Below are positions 8,786 to 17,510 of a DNA stretch of 64,000 nt, piece by piece. Each line of letters starts with the position of its first letter. The first letter of the stretch is position 1. Position numbers and translations under genes: made by a program. The stretch comes from DASUPK01 sp963747425 (GTDB taxonomy: Bacteria > Actinomycetota > Thermoleophilia > Solirubrobacterales > 70-9). The notes under the pieces were generated by a model that made no database searches, was not told where the DNA came from, and saw nothing but the letters and a program-made list of their open reading frames with translations. The stretch covers positions 62,001 to 126,000 of the forward strand of contig CAVVFJ010000011.1 of the NCBI GenBank assembly GCA_963747425.1. The letters run 5' to 3'.

Positions 8786-9789
8786 GCAGCTCCATCGGGC
8801 CGATAGGTCGAGGCCGCATCACCAAGCCGAGGGCCGCCGCCGTCTCGATCGCCTCCAACTCGGCCCTGATCGCCCTGAAGCTCGCGGCCGCCGCGATCAC
8901 CGGCTCCGTCGCGATCCTGAGCGAGGCCCTTCATTCGATGATCGACCTGATCGCCTCGGTGATCGCGTTCGTCTCGGTGAGGCGCGCCGACGAGCCGGCC
9001 GACGTCGAGCATCCCTACGGGCACGAAAAGCTCGAGAGTCTCGCCGCCTCGATCGAGGGGATGCTCATCCTGGCCGGCGCGGGCCTGATCGTCTACGAGT
9101 CGGTCCACAGGCTCGCGACCGGCGCGGGTGTCGAGAAGCTCGGGGTCGGCATCGCGGTGATCGGCTTCTCCGCGCTGGCCAATGCGGGTGTCTCCGCTTT
9201 CCTGCGGCGACAGGCGCGCCGCCACCGCTCGCCGGCGCTCGCCGGTGACGCCGCTCACCTCGGCACCGACGCCCTCACCTCGTTGGGGGTCCTGATCGGC
9301 CTGGTGCTGGTCCAGATCACCGGGGCCGCGGCGATCGACTCCGCCGTCGCGATCGCCGTGGCGGTCGTGATCGTCTTCGCCGGGGTGCGGATCCTGCGGC
9401 AGTCCGCTGCGGCCCTGGTCGATGAGGCGCCCCCGGCGGAGGAGATGGACCGGGTCGAGGCGGCCATCGCCCGGGCGCGGTCGGGAGCGCCCGAGATCGT
9501 CGGCTACCACAAGCTCCGCGCCCGGACGACCGGCCGCCGGCTCTACGTCGACCTGCACGTCCAGTTCCGCACGGGCACCACGCTGGAGCGGGCGCACGCG
9601 CTCGCGCACGAGCTGCGCGACGCGATCGAGTCCGACCTGGGCGACGCCGAGGTCCTCATCCACGTGGAGCCGGAGAGCTCCCGCCACGATCCGGCGGAAT
9701 CGCCCCGCGAGGGCAGCTTTCCGAGCGGGCTAGGCGGAGGAGAGTTCACCGCGGCGGCCAGCCCGACGGCGCCGACCACGATGCTGTAG
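8782..9789 (+). CDS. Cation diffusion facilitator family transporter
   Basis: 335 residues. The HxxxD metal-binding pairs characteristic of CDF proteins are in predicted TM2 (His51, Asp55 in EALHSMIDL) and TM5 (His159, Asp163 in HLGTDAL). Six hydrophobic segments precede a cytoplasmic C-terminal domain of about 90 residues, including VDLHVQFRTGTTLERAH and VLIHVEPE. It exports divalent metals (Zn, Mn, Fe or Co; not resolvable) in exchange for protons. The last 30 residues after HVEPES look unlike the family and may be read-through into non-coding sequence. The gene overlaps rdgB by 4 bases. Confidence 0.88.
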   Translation: MSSSIGPIGRGRITKPRAAAVSIASNSALIALKLAAAAITGSVAILSEALHSMIDLIASVIAFVSVRRADEPADVEHPYGHEKLESLAASIEGMLILAGAGLIVYESVHRLATGAGVEKLGVGIAVIGFSALANAGVSAFLRRQARRHRSPALAGDAAHLGTDALTSLGVLIGLVLVQITGAAAIDSAVAIAVAVVIVFAGVRILRQSAAALVDEAPPAEEMDRVEAAIARARSGAPEIVGYHKLRARTTGRRLYVDLHVQFRTGTTLERAHALAHELRDAIESDLGDAEVLIHVEPESSRHDPAESPREGSFPSGLGGGEFTAAASPTAPTTML

Positions 9790-9890
9790 CCGGTGTATCC
9801 GCCGACGGCCAGGAGGACCACCGAGATCCCGCAGATGACCACGACGGTGAGCCAGGAGCTCTGCTGGAGAGTCACGCTCGCTATTTTCAC
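9543..9890 (-). CDS. Possible small membrane protein antisense to the end of the CDF gene
   Basis: From GTG 9890 the frame encodes a clearly membrane-like stretch (SWLTVVVICGISVVLLAVGG, then YSIVVGAVGLAAAV) within the first 50 residues. Beyond about 9735 the sequence becomes Ser/Arg-rich and looks like a mirror of the CDF gene. If real, the protein is probably only about 55-60 residues with two short helices, ending near 9720-9735, where the CDF reading frame also loses family similarity. No good Shine-Dalgarno is seen. It could equally be chance coding; no family is recognised. Confidence 0.25.
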   Translation of the reverse strand: MKIASVTLQQSSWLTVVVICGISVVLLAVGGYTGYSIVVGAVGLAAAVNSPPPSPLGKLPSRGDSAGSWRELSGSTWMRTSASPRSDSIASRSSCASACARSSVVPVRNWTCRST

Positions 9891-9893
9891 CTA

Positions 9894-10256
9894 ATGACGC
9901 TCGTTGACGCCCCGACCCTCTCCGACGCCGGTCGGGCCGTGTCCTATCTCGAGGAGATCTCGCCCGAGATGAGGGGTTGCGCGATCCTCTCCGGCGCCGG
10001 CGAGGTCCTGGCGGCGAGTGGCGACAGCGATCGCTGGGGTGAGGCCGGGCGCGATCTGGTGGCCGCCGCCGACGCCGCGGGGAGCGAGCCCGTCGCCCAC
10101 GCGCACATCGCCACCGGCGACGGCGAGGCCTTCTGCGTCCGAGAGGGCGGACTGACCGCGGTGGCCGTCACCGAGCGCTTCACGTTGGCGTCGCTGATGC
10201 TCTTCGATATGCGGATCACGCTTCGGCGGCTGGTCGCGTCGGGCACGGCGGGATGA
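9894..10256 (+). CDS. Roadblock/LC7-like small protein
   Basis: 120 residues. The pattern is a short helix, then GCAILSGAGEVLAASG, a helix (GRDLVAAADAAG), a beta pair (HAHIATGDGEAFCVREGGL), TAVAVTERFTL and a final helix. It matches the Roadblock/LC7 fold used by bacterial GTPase regulators and scaffold proteins. I infer the fold from pattern only. It is the first gene of a tight cluster (4-base overlaps) ending with the TldD gene, so it may be expressed together with the protease, but no functional link is known. Confidence 0.5.
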   Translation: MTLVDAPTLSDAGRAVSYLEEISPEMRGCAILSGAGEVLAASGDSDRWGEAGRDLVAAADAAGSEPVAHAHIATGDGEAFCVREGGLTAVAVTERFTLASLMLFDMRITLRRLVASGTAG

Positions 10257-10489
10257 CGACCAAACCGCACCGGCTGCTGCTCGACCGGGTCTCCGGCTAC
10301 GCGGACGAGGCGGCCGCTTACCTCCGAAGGCGCCGGCACCTGCGCAAGCCATTCGCAAGGACCTACTACGACGGGGGCCGCAGCGTCGCCTTTGCGGCCG
10401 ACTCCGAGGAGGGGCGGGCGCTCTTCCTGGCCGCCTCTCGTCTGATCGAGGTCGCCGGCCCGCCGAGGCGGGCGAGGAGCACCAAGTGA
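10253..10489 (+). CDS. Conserved-looking hypothetical protein
   Basis: 78 residues, basic, with an Arg-rich helix (AAAYLRRRRHLRKPF) followed by a short strand-helix unit (RSVAFAADSEEGRALFLAASRLIEVAG). No motif or family is recognised. It overlaps the preceding LC7-like gene (ATGA) and the following tldD gene (GTGA) by 4 bases each. That overlap, and codon use like its neighbours, support it as a real gene in this operon. Confidence 0.55.
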   Translation: MTTKPHRLLLDRVSGYADEAAAYLRRRRHLRKPFARTYYDGGRSVAFAADSEEGRALFLAASRLIEVAGPPRRARSTK

Positions 10490-11871
10490 GCATGGTGGAT
10501 GAGAGCGTCGCCGCCCGCGTCCTGGAGCGGGCGCTCTCCCGCGGCGGCGACTTCGCGGAGCTCTTCTGCGAGGAGCGCCAGGGTTTCACCCTCTCCATCG
10601 ACGAGTCCCGCGTCGAGCGACCTCAGTCGGGCAGCGAGCGTGGTGGCGGCATCCGGGTGATCGACGGCGAGGTGACCCGCTTCGCCCACGTCGACGGCCT
10701 GGCGGAGGAGGATCTGATGCGAGCCGCGGATGGGCTCGCCTCGGCCCTCGACGGCGACGGCACCGAGCCGCTCGCCCTGACGTCCGCGGCGCCGCCCGAG
10801 CTGCAGGAGATCGAGATCGATCCCGCGGGCGTCCCGGCCGAGCGCAAGGCCGAGGTCCTGAGAGAGCTCGACGAGCGTGCGCGCTCCGCCGGATCAGAGG
10901 TGGCCCAGGCCTCGGCGAGCTACAGCGAGGGGCGGCGGCGGGTCGCCGTCTTCAATTCCGAGGGCCTCGAGGCGAGCGACGACCGAACCCGGGTGCGCCT
11001 CGGGGTGCAGGTCGTGGCGCGCAAGAACGGCACGGTCGAGACCGGCTTCGAGACGCTCGGCGAGCACCGGGGCTTCGAGCTGCTCGACGGCGACCCCGCC
11101 CGGATCGCGGAGCAGGCCGCCGGCAAGGCCCTGAAGCTGCTCGGCGCCGATCCGGCGCCCGCCGGTGAGATGACGGTGGTCGTCGGCGGCGGGTTCGGCG
11201 GTGTCCTCTTCCACGAGATGACCGGCCACGGCCTGGAGGCAGACGCGGTGCAGAAGGGCGCCAGCGTCTACGCGGGCAAGATGGGCGAGAAGGTCGCCGA
11301 GCCGCTCCTCAATGCCTATGACGACGGAGTCATGCCGCACGAGTGGGGGACTGGGGCCATCGACGACGAGGGAACCCCCTGCCAGCGGACCGCGGTGATT
11401 CAGGAAGGGAAGCTCACCTCCTATCTCTACGACCGCCTCCGCGCTCGCCGAGACGACGTCGAGTCCACGGGCAACGGGCGGCGGGCAAGCTTCCGGGACC
11501 TGCCGATCCCGCGGATGACCAACACCTACATCGAGCCGGGAGACGCGGACCCGCAGGAGCTGATCGCGGAGGTGGACAAGGGCTTCTACGCCGTCTCCTT
11601 CGGCGGCGGCCAGGTCGAGCCCGCGACCGGCGACTTCGTCTTCGGGGTCTCGGAGGGCTATCTGATCGAGGGCGGCAAGGTGACCAAGCCCTGCCGAGGC
11701 GCGACCCTGATCGGCAACTGCCTCCAGGCGCTCACCCGGATCGACGCGGTCGGGAACGACTTCGAGATGAAGACCGGCTTCTGCGGCAAGGCCGGTCAGA
11801 CCGCGCCGGTCGGCACCGGCCAGGGCCATGTCCGGATCAAGGGCATCACCGTCGGCGGGACCGCCGTATGA
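10486..11871 (+). CDS. tldD: TldD metalloprotease subunit
   Basis: 461 residues. It carries the TldD zinc motif HEMTGH (His243, Glu244, His248) in GGVLFHEMTGHGLEAD. It also has the N-terminal SIDESRVERP and the C-terminal GNCLQALTRIDAVGNDFEMK region typical of the family. TldD pairs with TldE (PmbA), the next gene, to form a heterodimeric protease that degrades unfolded peptides and, in other bacteria, matures RiPP precursors. The stop overlaps the earliest possible start of tldE. No RiPP precursor was seen nearby, so housekeeping peptide turnover is the safer reading. Confidence 0.92.
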   Translation: MSMVDESVAARVLERALSRGGDFAELFCEERQGFTLSIDESRVERPQSGSERGGGIRVIDGEVTRFAHVDGLAEEDLMRAADGLASALDGDGTEPLALTSAAPPELQEIEIDPAGVPAERKAEVLRELDERARSAGSEVAQASASYSEGRRRVAVFNSEGLEASDDRTRVRLGVQVVARKNGTVETGFETLGEHRGFELLDGDPARIAEQAAGKALKLLGADPAPAGEMTVVVGGGFGGVLFHEMTGHGLEADAVQKGASVYAGKMGEKVAEPLLNAYDDGVMPHEWGTGAIDDEGTPCQRTAVIQEGKLTSYLYDRLRARRDDVESTGNGRRASFRDLPIPRMTNTYIEPGDADPQELIAEVDKGFYAVSFGGGQVEPATGDFVFGVSEGYLIEGGKVTKPCRGATLIGNCLQALTRIDAVGNDFEMKTGFCGKAGQTAPVGTGQGHVRIKGITVGGTAV

Positions 11872-11906
11872 GACGCGAGGGCGCTCCGAAAGGAGCGACC
11901 CGTTTG

Positions 11907-13253
11907 ATGGAGGACGTCGCGCGCCGCGCGGTCGAGGCGGCGACCGCCGCCGGAGCGAGCGACGCCGAGGCCTGGAGCGAGGGCTCGCGGAGCCGCGAGG
12001 TCCGGGTCCACGCCGGCGAGGTCGAAAGCCTGACCGAGGCGAGTGGCCGCGGCGTCGGCATCCGGGCCTGGATCGGGACGCGCACCGGATACGCGTACGG
12101 CACCGACCTCTCCGACGCCGGCCTTGCCGAGTTGGCGGAGTCCGCGGTGGGCGCCGCGCGCGTCGCCGACGAGGACGAGAACTCGGCCGCGCCCGACCCG
12201 AGTGGCGAGCCGGCCGAGATCAAGGGGTTGCGCGACCCCGCGGTGGCGGACACCGAGACCGCCGAGGTGATCGACCTGGCCAAGCAGATCGAGCGCGTCG
12301 CGCTCGATCGCGACAAGCGGGTCACCGGAGTGGAGGAGGTTGTCTACGTCGACGAGGACGGCGACGCGGCGATCGCGACCTCGCGCGGCGTCTCCGGGAG
12401 CTTCGGCTCCTCCGTCGCGTACTCGTTCCTGCAGGCGATGGCGACGGAGGACTCGGAGGTCCAGACCGGGCTCGGCTTCGGGGTGGGCCGCTCGCCGAAG
12501 TCCCTGAACGCCGAGGAGATCGGCGGGGAGGCCGGGGACGAGGCCGCCTCGATGCTCGGGGCGGCCAAGCCCGAGTCGCGCACCTGCCCCGTGGTCCTCT
12601 CGGAGCGGGTCACCGCCAGCTTCGCCGGCTTCATCGGTGGCGCGCTGAGCGCGGACGAGGTCCAGCGCGGTCGCTCACCGTTCGCCGAGCGGCTCGGAGA
12701 CGAGCTCGCGTCCGCCGCCTATGTGCTCGCCGACGACGGGATCGATCCCGGCGGCCTCGCCAGCGCCCCCTTCGACGGCGAGGGGACGCCGCGCGAGCGG
12801 ACGCCCCTGATCGCAGACGGCAAGCTGCTCGCCTACCTGCACGATTCCTACACGGCCCGCCGGGGCGGGGCCCGTTCCACCGGAAACGCAGCCCGGTCCT
12901 CGTACCGCTCGCCGCCCTCGGTCAGCCCCTCGAACCTGGTGCTCGAGCCCGGCGACCTCTCCCTGGAGGGGCTGCTCGAGAGGGCCGGGGACGGCGTCTA
13001 CATCACCGAGGTCGCCGGCCTTCACTCGGGCGTCAACCCGGTCACGGGCCGCTACTCGGTTGGGGCGTCCGGAAGGACGATCAGCGGGGGCGAACTCGCC
13101 GAGCCGCTCCGGGAGTTCACGATCGCCGGCGACCTCCTCGGCACGCTGGCCGCTGTCCAGGCCATCGGCTCGGAGACCCGCTGGGTTCCGTTCGGCGGGT
13201 CGGTGAAGAGCGCGCCGATGCTTGTCGGCGAGATGGCCATCGGCGGGGCGTAG
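11907..13253 (+). CDS. pmbA: TldE/PmbA protease subunit
   Basis: 448 residues from ATG 11907, chosen because AAAGGAG lies 11 bases upstream and MEDVARRAVEAATAAG is the usual N-terminus. ATG 11868, overlapping the tldD stop, is an alternative that adds 13 residues. There is no HExxxH motif, as expected for TldE, which lacks the metal site and partners TldD. Shared family segments include VESLTEASGRGVGIR (about residues 33-47), FDGEGTPRERTPLI and SARSTGN-like GGARSTGNAAR. The C-terminus (FGGSVKSAPMLVGEMAIGG) is canonical. Confidence 0.9.
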   Translation: MEDVARRAVEAATAAGASDAEAWSEGSRSREVRVHAGEVESLTEASGRGVGIRAWIGTRTGYAYGTDLSDAGLAELAESAVGAARVADEDENSAAPDPSGEPAEIKGLRDPAVADTETAEVIDLAKQIERVALDRDKRVTGVEEVVYVDEDGDAAIATSRGVSGSFGSSVAYSFLQAMATEDSEVQTGLGFGVGRSPKSLNAEEIGGEAGDEAASMLGAAKPESRTCPVVLSERVTASFAGFIGGALSADEVQRGRSPFAERLGDELASAAYVLADDGIDPGGLASAPFDGEGTPRERTPLIADGKLLAYLHDSYTARRGGARSTGNAARSSYRSPPSVSPSNLVLEPGDLSLEGLLERAGDGVYITEVAGLHSGVNPVTGRYSVGASGRTISGGELAEPLREFTIAGDLLGTLAAVQAIGSETRWVPFGGSVKSAPMLVGEMAIGGA

Positions 13254-13337
13254 CACGGACCGTCATAAGCCCGATATTTTGGCTTCAGGAGCCGCTGTTA
13301 GGCTCGGCGCGAACTCCAATCCGTAGGAGGAGATGAC

Positions 13338-13619
13338 GTGACCAAGGCTGAGTTCCTCGACGTGCTCGCAGGCGACAGCAGAATCGGCAGCAAGAAGGAG
13401 GCGGGGCAGGCCGTCGATGCGGTGCTCGACGCCATCATGGACGTCCTCCAGGGCGGAGGCGAGGTGAACTTCACCGGCTTCGGCAAGTTCGCCGTCGCCG
13501 AGCGTGGCCCGCGCCAGGGCGTCAACCCGCGCACCGGCGAGCGGATCTTCATCCCGGGCGGCAAGGTGCCGCGCTTCTCGGCCGGCTCAGGCCTGAAGAA
13601 GAAGGTCAAGGGCGGATAA
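13338..13619 (+). CDS. hup: HU-family DNA-binding protein
   Basis: 93 residues, short HU form without the Lys/Ala-rich tail of mycobacterial HupB. The DNA-binding arm is visible as GFGKFAVAERGPRQGVNPRT, preceded by the dimerising helices (MTKAEFLDVLAG, AVDAVLDAIMDVL). It bends and compacts chromosomal DNA. GTG start at 13338 with TAGGAGGAGA just upstream (13323-13332). The stop TAA abuts the pyrF region. In related operons the overlap would be TGA/ATG; here the base change that makes TAA also removes the pyrF start. Confidence 0.93.
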   Translation: MTKAEFLDVLAGDSRIGSKKEAGQAVDAVLDAIMDVLQGGGEVNFTGFGKFAVAERGPRQGVNPRTGERIFIPGGKVPRFSAGSGLKKKVKGG

Positions 13620-14543
13620 CGACCCGGCCCTTCGCAGACAGGCTCGCGGCGCTCGTCGACGAGCGCCGCAGCCAGGTATGCCTGGGCCTTGACCCGGACC
13701 CGTCTGCGCTTTCTGGGGAGGCGGCGCCGGACGCGGATCTAACCGATGTCGCCGACCGGGCCGCCGCCGCGGTCTTCGAGCACTGCCGGCGGCTGATCGA
13801 GCTCGCCGGTCCCGCCTGTGTGGCGGTGAAGCCGCAGCTGGCCTGCTTCGAGCGGCTGGGCGCACCCGGCTGGCGTGCCCTGGGCGAGGTCTGCTCGGCG
13901 GCGCAGCGCGCCGGGCTGCTGGTGGTCGCCGACGGCAAGCGGGGCGACGTCCCGGTCACCGCGAAGGCCTACGGCCAGGCCCTGGTCGGCGAGACCGAGA
14001 CGCCGTGGGGGGCGGTCCGGGGTCTCGACGCCGACGCGTTCACCGCCAACCCCCTGCTCGGCGAGGACGCGATCGAGGTGCTGGTCGAGGCGGCTCGGGA
14101 AGCCGCGGCCGGGGTGTTCGTGCTCGTTCGAACCTCGAACCCGGGCGCTGCGCGCCTACAAGACCTCGTGGTCAGCCGGCCCCGGACGCGAAGCGGAGGA
14201 GCCGGCGTTGATGCTGGTCCGGTGCACGAGGAGCTTGCCAGGCTGGTCGCCGAGGGGGCGCCACAACTCGCCGGGAAGTCCGGGCTCTCGGGGCTCGGCG
14301 CGGTGGTGGGCGCGACCGCGCCCCAGCATCTCGGCCGGCTCCGCGAGCTGATGCCGGACTCGATCTTCCTGATTCCCGGAATCGGCGCTCAGGGCGGCAA
14401 GCCGGAGGATCTCGGCCCGGCGCTGGCTGCCGGGACGCCCCGCATCGGTGCTGGTCGCTGCGGCGAGAAGCATCGCTGGGGCGGACGATCCCGCCGCGGC
14501 TGCGGAGGAGCTACGCGGGGCGGTTTGGAGCCTCAGCAGTTAG
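13616..14543 (+). pseudogene. pyrF: Orotidine-5'-phosphate decarboxylase (type 2), frameshifted and lacking a canonical start
   Basis: Decarboxylates OMP to UMP, the last step of pyrimidine synthesis. TRPFADRLAALVDERR, VCLGLDPDPS, the catalytic VVADGKRGDV (Lys and Asp), DAFTANPLLGED and FLIPGIGAQGG are all in one frame from about 13619. The expected start codon reads ATA (13616-13618) instead of ATG. Near 14432 an extra G in a GGG run shifts the frame. The correct C-terminus (SVLVAAARSIAGADDPAAAA) continues in the next frame to TAG at 14541-14543. Without a correction the enzyme would lose its last 35 residues and run into the LysM gene. As pyrF is normally essential, sequence errors are likely. 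Confidence 0.85.
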
Positions 14544-14569
14544 CCGGCAGTACCCTGTCGAACCCTCGA

Positions 14570-14890
14570 ATGCCGGACTACAAGCCGAATCAATTCGTCC
14601 GCGTGTTCGCCGTGCTGGCCCTGATCGCGGCCCTCATCCTGGTGGTCGCCGTGGTGGCGACCTCAAACGGGGGAGGCGGCGGCGGGGACAACGGTGACTC
14701 GCATAAGAAGGCCCATATCAGCAAGGCCGGCCGGCGGGCCTTGCACAAGGGCGTCTGGATCGTCCGTTCCGGCGACACGCTGGGAGCGATCTCGCTGAAG
14801 ACCGGCATCGATGAGACCACGCTCCAGGCGCTCAACCCGGACCTCGATCCGCAGACCCTGCTCGAGGGCCAGCGGATAGCGTTGCGCTGA
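14570..14890 (+). CDS. Membrane-anchored LysM-domain protein
   Basis: 106 residues from ATG 14570. An N-terminal transmembrane helix (FAVLALIAALILVVAVVAT, residues about 13-31) is followed by a Gly/Asp linker and one LysM repeat (WIVRSGDTLGAISLKTGI, then LQALNPDLDPQTLLEGQRI). LysM binds GlcNAc-containing glycans, mainly peptidoglycan. It lies between pyrF and a D,D-carboxypeptidase, consistent with a cell-wall role. A longer open frame joining it to pyrF exists only because of the pyrF frameshift. Confidence 0.8.
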   Translation: MPDYKPNQFVRVFAVLALIAALILVVAVVATSNGGGGGGDNGDSHKKAHISKAGRRALHKGVWIVRSGDTLGAISLKTGIDETTLQALNPDLDPQTLLEGQRIALR

Positions 14891-14892
14891 CG

Positions 14893-16254
14893 GTGCTCGG
14901 AATCGACGGCAGGCGGGGAAGGGGGCGCGTTCGCGCGGCGATCGCCATCGCTCTCGCGACCATGCTCATCGGCCTGCCCGCGTCGGCCGGCGCAGCAAGT
15001 GGCCCCAGGATCGACGCCAAGGCGTGGATCCTGATCGACCCTCGCGACGATTCGGTCCTCGCGAGCAGCACTCCCGACAAGCATCTGCCGATCGCCAGTA
15101 CGACCAAGCTGATGACGGCGTACCTCGCGCTCAAGAAGCTCAAGCCCAACCAGATGATCGCGGCGCCGACCTATCACCCGAGCGCCTCCGCCGAGATCGA
15201 GCTCGGACTTCGGCCCGGCGAGCGGCTGCGGGTCCGGGACCTGCTCTACGGGCTGCTCCTGCCAAGCGCGAGCGACGCCGCCCAGACCCTGGCCGTCGGG
15301 GTCTCGGGCTCGGTGCCCAAATTCGTCACGGCGATGAACCAGACGGCCCAGCGGCTCGGCCTGACCGACACGAGCTATGCGAACCCGATCGGGCTGGACG
15401 ACCCGCACAACTACTCGAGCGCCCGCGACCTGGTCGCGCTCGCGTCGATCCTGCTCCGAAACAGGCTCTTCGCTCGCATCGTCAACACGCCGGCCGCCAC
15501 GCTCCACAGCGGCGATCACCCACGGACCGTGATCAGCCGGGACACGCTGCTCAACGAGGTCCCCTGGATCAACGGGGTCAAGACGGGCCACACGCTCGGC
15601 GCTGGGTACGTCCTCGTAGGCTCCGGCACCCAGGACTCGACGACCCTGATCTCCGCGGTGCTCGGCGCTCCCGACGAGCCCACCCGCGACGCCGACACGC
15701 TGAAGCTCCTGCAGTACGGCTTCTCCCTCTACCACCCGGTTCAGCCGGTCCGAAAGGGACAGGAGCTGGCCGATCCCAAGCTCGATTACCGGAGCGATCA
15801 CCTCTCACTGGTCGCCAGAGACGCCCTTCCGGTCAATGTGCGACAGGGCCAGCACGTCGCGACTCGCGTCACCGCGCCCGACGAGCTCAGCGGCGCCGTG
15901 AAGGAGGGCCAGGTGCTCGGCCGCGTCAGGGTCACCGTCGACGGAAAGCCTGCGGCCGCCACGCCCCTCGTCGCGTCCCGCTCGGTTGGTGCGGCGACCA
16001 CCCTCGACAGGGCGATCTCGGTCGCGAAGAATCCGATCGTTCTACTTCTTTTTGGCGCGATCGTGATACTGCTAGGAGTGCTGCTGATGAGACGAGGGCG
16101 CGGATCGAATCAGCCCGAGACGGCCACCCCGCGAACTCGAGAGAATCGTCAACAAGCCCCCCAACAGAGGACCCCGGAAGAGAGGCGCAGGATGCACGAG
16201 GAGAGAATGCGCAGGAGGCGCCAGAGAGCGGAGCGGGAGGGGGGCACCGGATGA
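14893..16254 (+). CDS. D-alanyl-D-alanine carboxypeptidase (penicillin-binding protein, S11 family)
   Basis: 453 residues with an N-terminal signal peptide (AIAIALATMLIGLPASAGAA). Active-site motifs are S69-T-T-K72 (IASTTKLMTAYLALKKL), a middle motif in LLPSASDAAQTLAV where the usual SxN is SAS, and the KTG triad in NGVKTGHTLGAGY. It trims the terminal D-Ala from peptidoglycan stem peptides. A C-terminal transmembrane helix (IVLLLFGAIVILLGVLLM) anchors it, followed by a cytoplasmic Arg/Gln-rich tail of about 55 residues. The missing Asn of the middle motif is mildly unusual. The gene overlaps the kinase gene by 4 bases (ATGA). Confidence 0.9.
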   Translation: MLGIDGRRGRGRVRAAIAIALATMLIGLPASAGAASGPRIDAKAWILIDPRDDSVLASSTPDKHLPIASTTKLMTAYLALKKLKPNQMIAAPTYHPSASAEIELGLRPGERLRVRDLLYGLLLPSASDAAQTLAVGVSGSVPKFVTAMNQTAQRLGLTDTSYANPIGLDDPHNYSSARDLVALASILLRNRLFARIVNTPAATLHSGDHPRTVISRDTLLNEVPWINGVKTGHTLGAGYVLVGSGTQDSTTLISAVLGAPDEPTRDADTLKLLQYGFSLYHPVQPVRKGQELADPKLDYRSDHLSLVARDALPVNVRQGQHVATRVTAPDELSGAVKEGQVLGRVRVTVDGKPAAATPLVASRSVGAATTLDRAISVAKNPIVLLLFGAIVILLGVLLMRRGRGSNQPETATPRTRENRQQAPQQRTPEERRRMHEERMRRRRQRAEREGGTG

Positions 16255-17210
16255 TCCTCACCGTCACCCTGAACGCCGCCATCGACCGCACCGTCGCGGT
16301 TCCGAGCTTCCGGCAGGGCCATCGCCACCGAGCCGTCGAGGCGAGCACCGTCGCCGGCGGCAAGGGCGTCAACGTCGCCCGCGCCCTGAAGCTGCTCGAC
16401 CGGCCCGTGATCGCCACCGGGCTCGCCGGCGGCCCGACCGGCGCCCGTCTGATGGAACGCCTCGCCGAGGAGTCGATCCTCACGGACTTCACCTGGATCG
16501 CCGGCGAGTCGAGGACGAATCTCGCCGTCGTCGATCCCACCTCCGGCGAGCAGACCGAGATCAACGAGCGCGGCCCGGACGTCAGCGCCGAAGAGCTCGA
16601 CCGGTTCCTCGAGAAGCTTCTCTACCTGGCGCGCGGTGCCCGCATCTGCGCGATCGCGGGCAGCCTGCCGCCCTCCGTCCCGGCGTCGTTCTCCGCCCGG
16701 ATCGTCGAGGAGCTCAAGCAGATCGGCGTCGACACGATCGTCGACACCGACGGCGAGCCGCTCGTCGCCTCGCTGCGCGCCGGGCCCGCCGCCGTGACGC
16801 CGAACGTGCGCGAGGCGGAGGGCGCCGTGGGCCATGAGTTCAACGATCGCGAGGACGCACTGCTCGGCCTGCGCAGCCTGGTCGAGCTCGGGGCGACCGA
16901 CGCGGTGATCACCAGGCCCCAGGGCTGCGTCGCATCCCTGTTGGACGCCGACGATCGGCGCCACGCCTACGAGGTCACCGCCCCGGAGGTCGAGCCGGTC
17001 GCCACCGTCGGTTCGGGGGACGCCTTCCTCGCCGGCTTCGTCGCCGCGCGCTACGACGGGCACCCCCCGGAGGAGTGCCTGCGCTTCGCCGTCGCCTGCG
17101 GCGCCGAGTCGACGCTGCACTTCGGCGCGGGCAGCATCGACCCGGCTGAGGTCGAGCGGCTGCTCCCGGGAGTCGAGGCGCGCGAGCTCGAGGCCCCCGC
17201 GACGGTCTAG
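16251..17210 (+). CDS. PfkB-family sugar kinase (1-phosphofructokinase type)
   Basis: 319 residues from ATG 16251. The N-terminus MILTVTLNAAIDRTVAVPSF and the GGKGVNVARAL motif place it in the FruK/LacC/tagatose-6-phosphate kinase subgroup. VGSGDAFLAGF near residue 260 holds the catalytic Asp and anion hole. It phosphorylates a phosphosugar such as fructose 1-phosphate; the precise substrate cannot be decided. No PTS genes or fruA are nearby. It is cotranscribed with the carboxypeptidase and is followed by a strong terminator hairpin. Confidence 0.85.
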   Translation: MILTVTLNAAIDRTVAVPSFRQGHRHRAVEASTVAGGKGVNVARALKLLDRPVIATGLAGGPTGARLMERLAEESILTDFTWIAGESRTNLAVVDPTSGEQTEINERGPDVSAEELDRFLEKLLYLARGARICAIAGSLPPSVPASFSARIVEELKQIGVDTIVDTDGEPLVASLRAGPAAVTPNVREAEGAVGHEFNDREDALLGLRSLVELGATDAVITRPQGCVASLLDADDRRHAYEVTAPEVEPVATVGSGDAFLAGFVAARYDGHPPEECLRFAVACGAESTLHFGAGSIDPAEVERLLPGVEARELEAPATV

Positions 17211-17297
17211 ATCCCGGTAGGGCCCGGGTTGACCGCTGTTATCCTTGGCCAAGCGTTGATAAGGACCCCCGAAACGCCGCTATCACCGCATTTCCGG

Positions 17298-17318
17298 CCC
17301 CGCGACGCGGGGTTTTTT
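17298..17318 (+). terminator. Rho-independent terminator after the PfkB kinase
   Basis: CCCCGC-GAC-GCGGGG followed by six T residues (17313-17318): a perfect 6-bp GC stem, triloop and U-tract on the plus strand, about 90 bases after the kinase stop. It probably ends the carboxypeptidase-kinase transcript, or attenuates transcription into guaB3. Confidence 0.85.
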
Positions 17319-17345
17319 CGTCCGCGAACGAACGTAGGGTGAGCA

Positions 17346-17508
17346 GATGACCGATCTCCCGACGCCGCGCACCTGGATAACGCGCACAACGCGGCGCATC
17401 TCTTCGTCCTCGGGCTCGCCTTTGCAACCAGCAAAGGCTTCGCCCTCGATCCTCGATCTGCTTGGTCGTGCGCGTCCCCAGGCACACGCCGCCGGGAGGT
17501 CGGCCATC
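17346..17508 (+). repeat. Long hairpin leader directly upstream of guaB3 (element A)
   Basis: The 17211-17510 interval has no convincing gene. Its second half folds as one long imperfect hairpin. The base is GATGACCGATCTCCCG (17346-17361) with CGGGAGGTCGGCCATC (17493-17508). The middle is ACGCGCACAAC with GTCGTGCGCGT. The tip is GCCTTTGC-AACCA-GCAAAGGC (17418-17438). The right base contains GGGAGG (17494-17499), the apparent Shine-Dalgarno of guaB3, so the stem would hide the ribosome site. Both arms carry a CGTCCTCG/CGATCCTCG motif, as do the elements upstream of guaA and glmM. A 57-codon open frame inside (17347-17520) is probably not a gene. Confidence 0.6.
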
Positions 17509-17510
17509 AC

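Noticed and set aside
10486..13253. A RiPP biosynthesis locus around tldD/tldE
   Set aside because: TldD/E mature some RiPPs, but no precursor peptide, cyclase or transporter gene lies nearby.
13820..14890. An apparent OMP decarboxylase-LysM fusion protein
   Set aside because: The join exists only because of the one-base shift in pyrF near 14432. In the corrected frame pyrF ends at 14543 and the LysM protein has its own ATG at 14570.
15024..17210. A 728-codon frame that would join the carboxypeptidase region to the sugar kinase
   Set aside because: The first 400 codons are an out-of-frame shadow of the carboxypeptidase; the kinase starts at ATG 16251.
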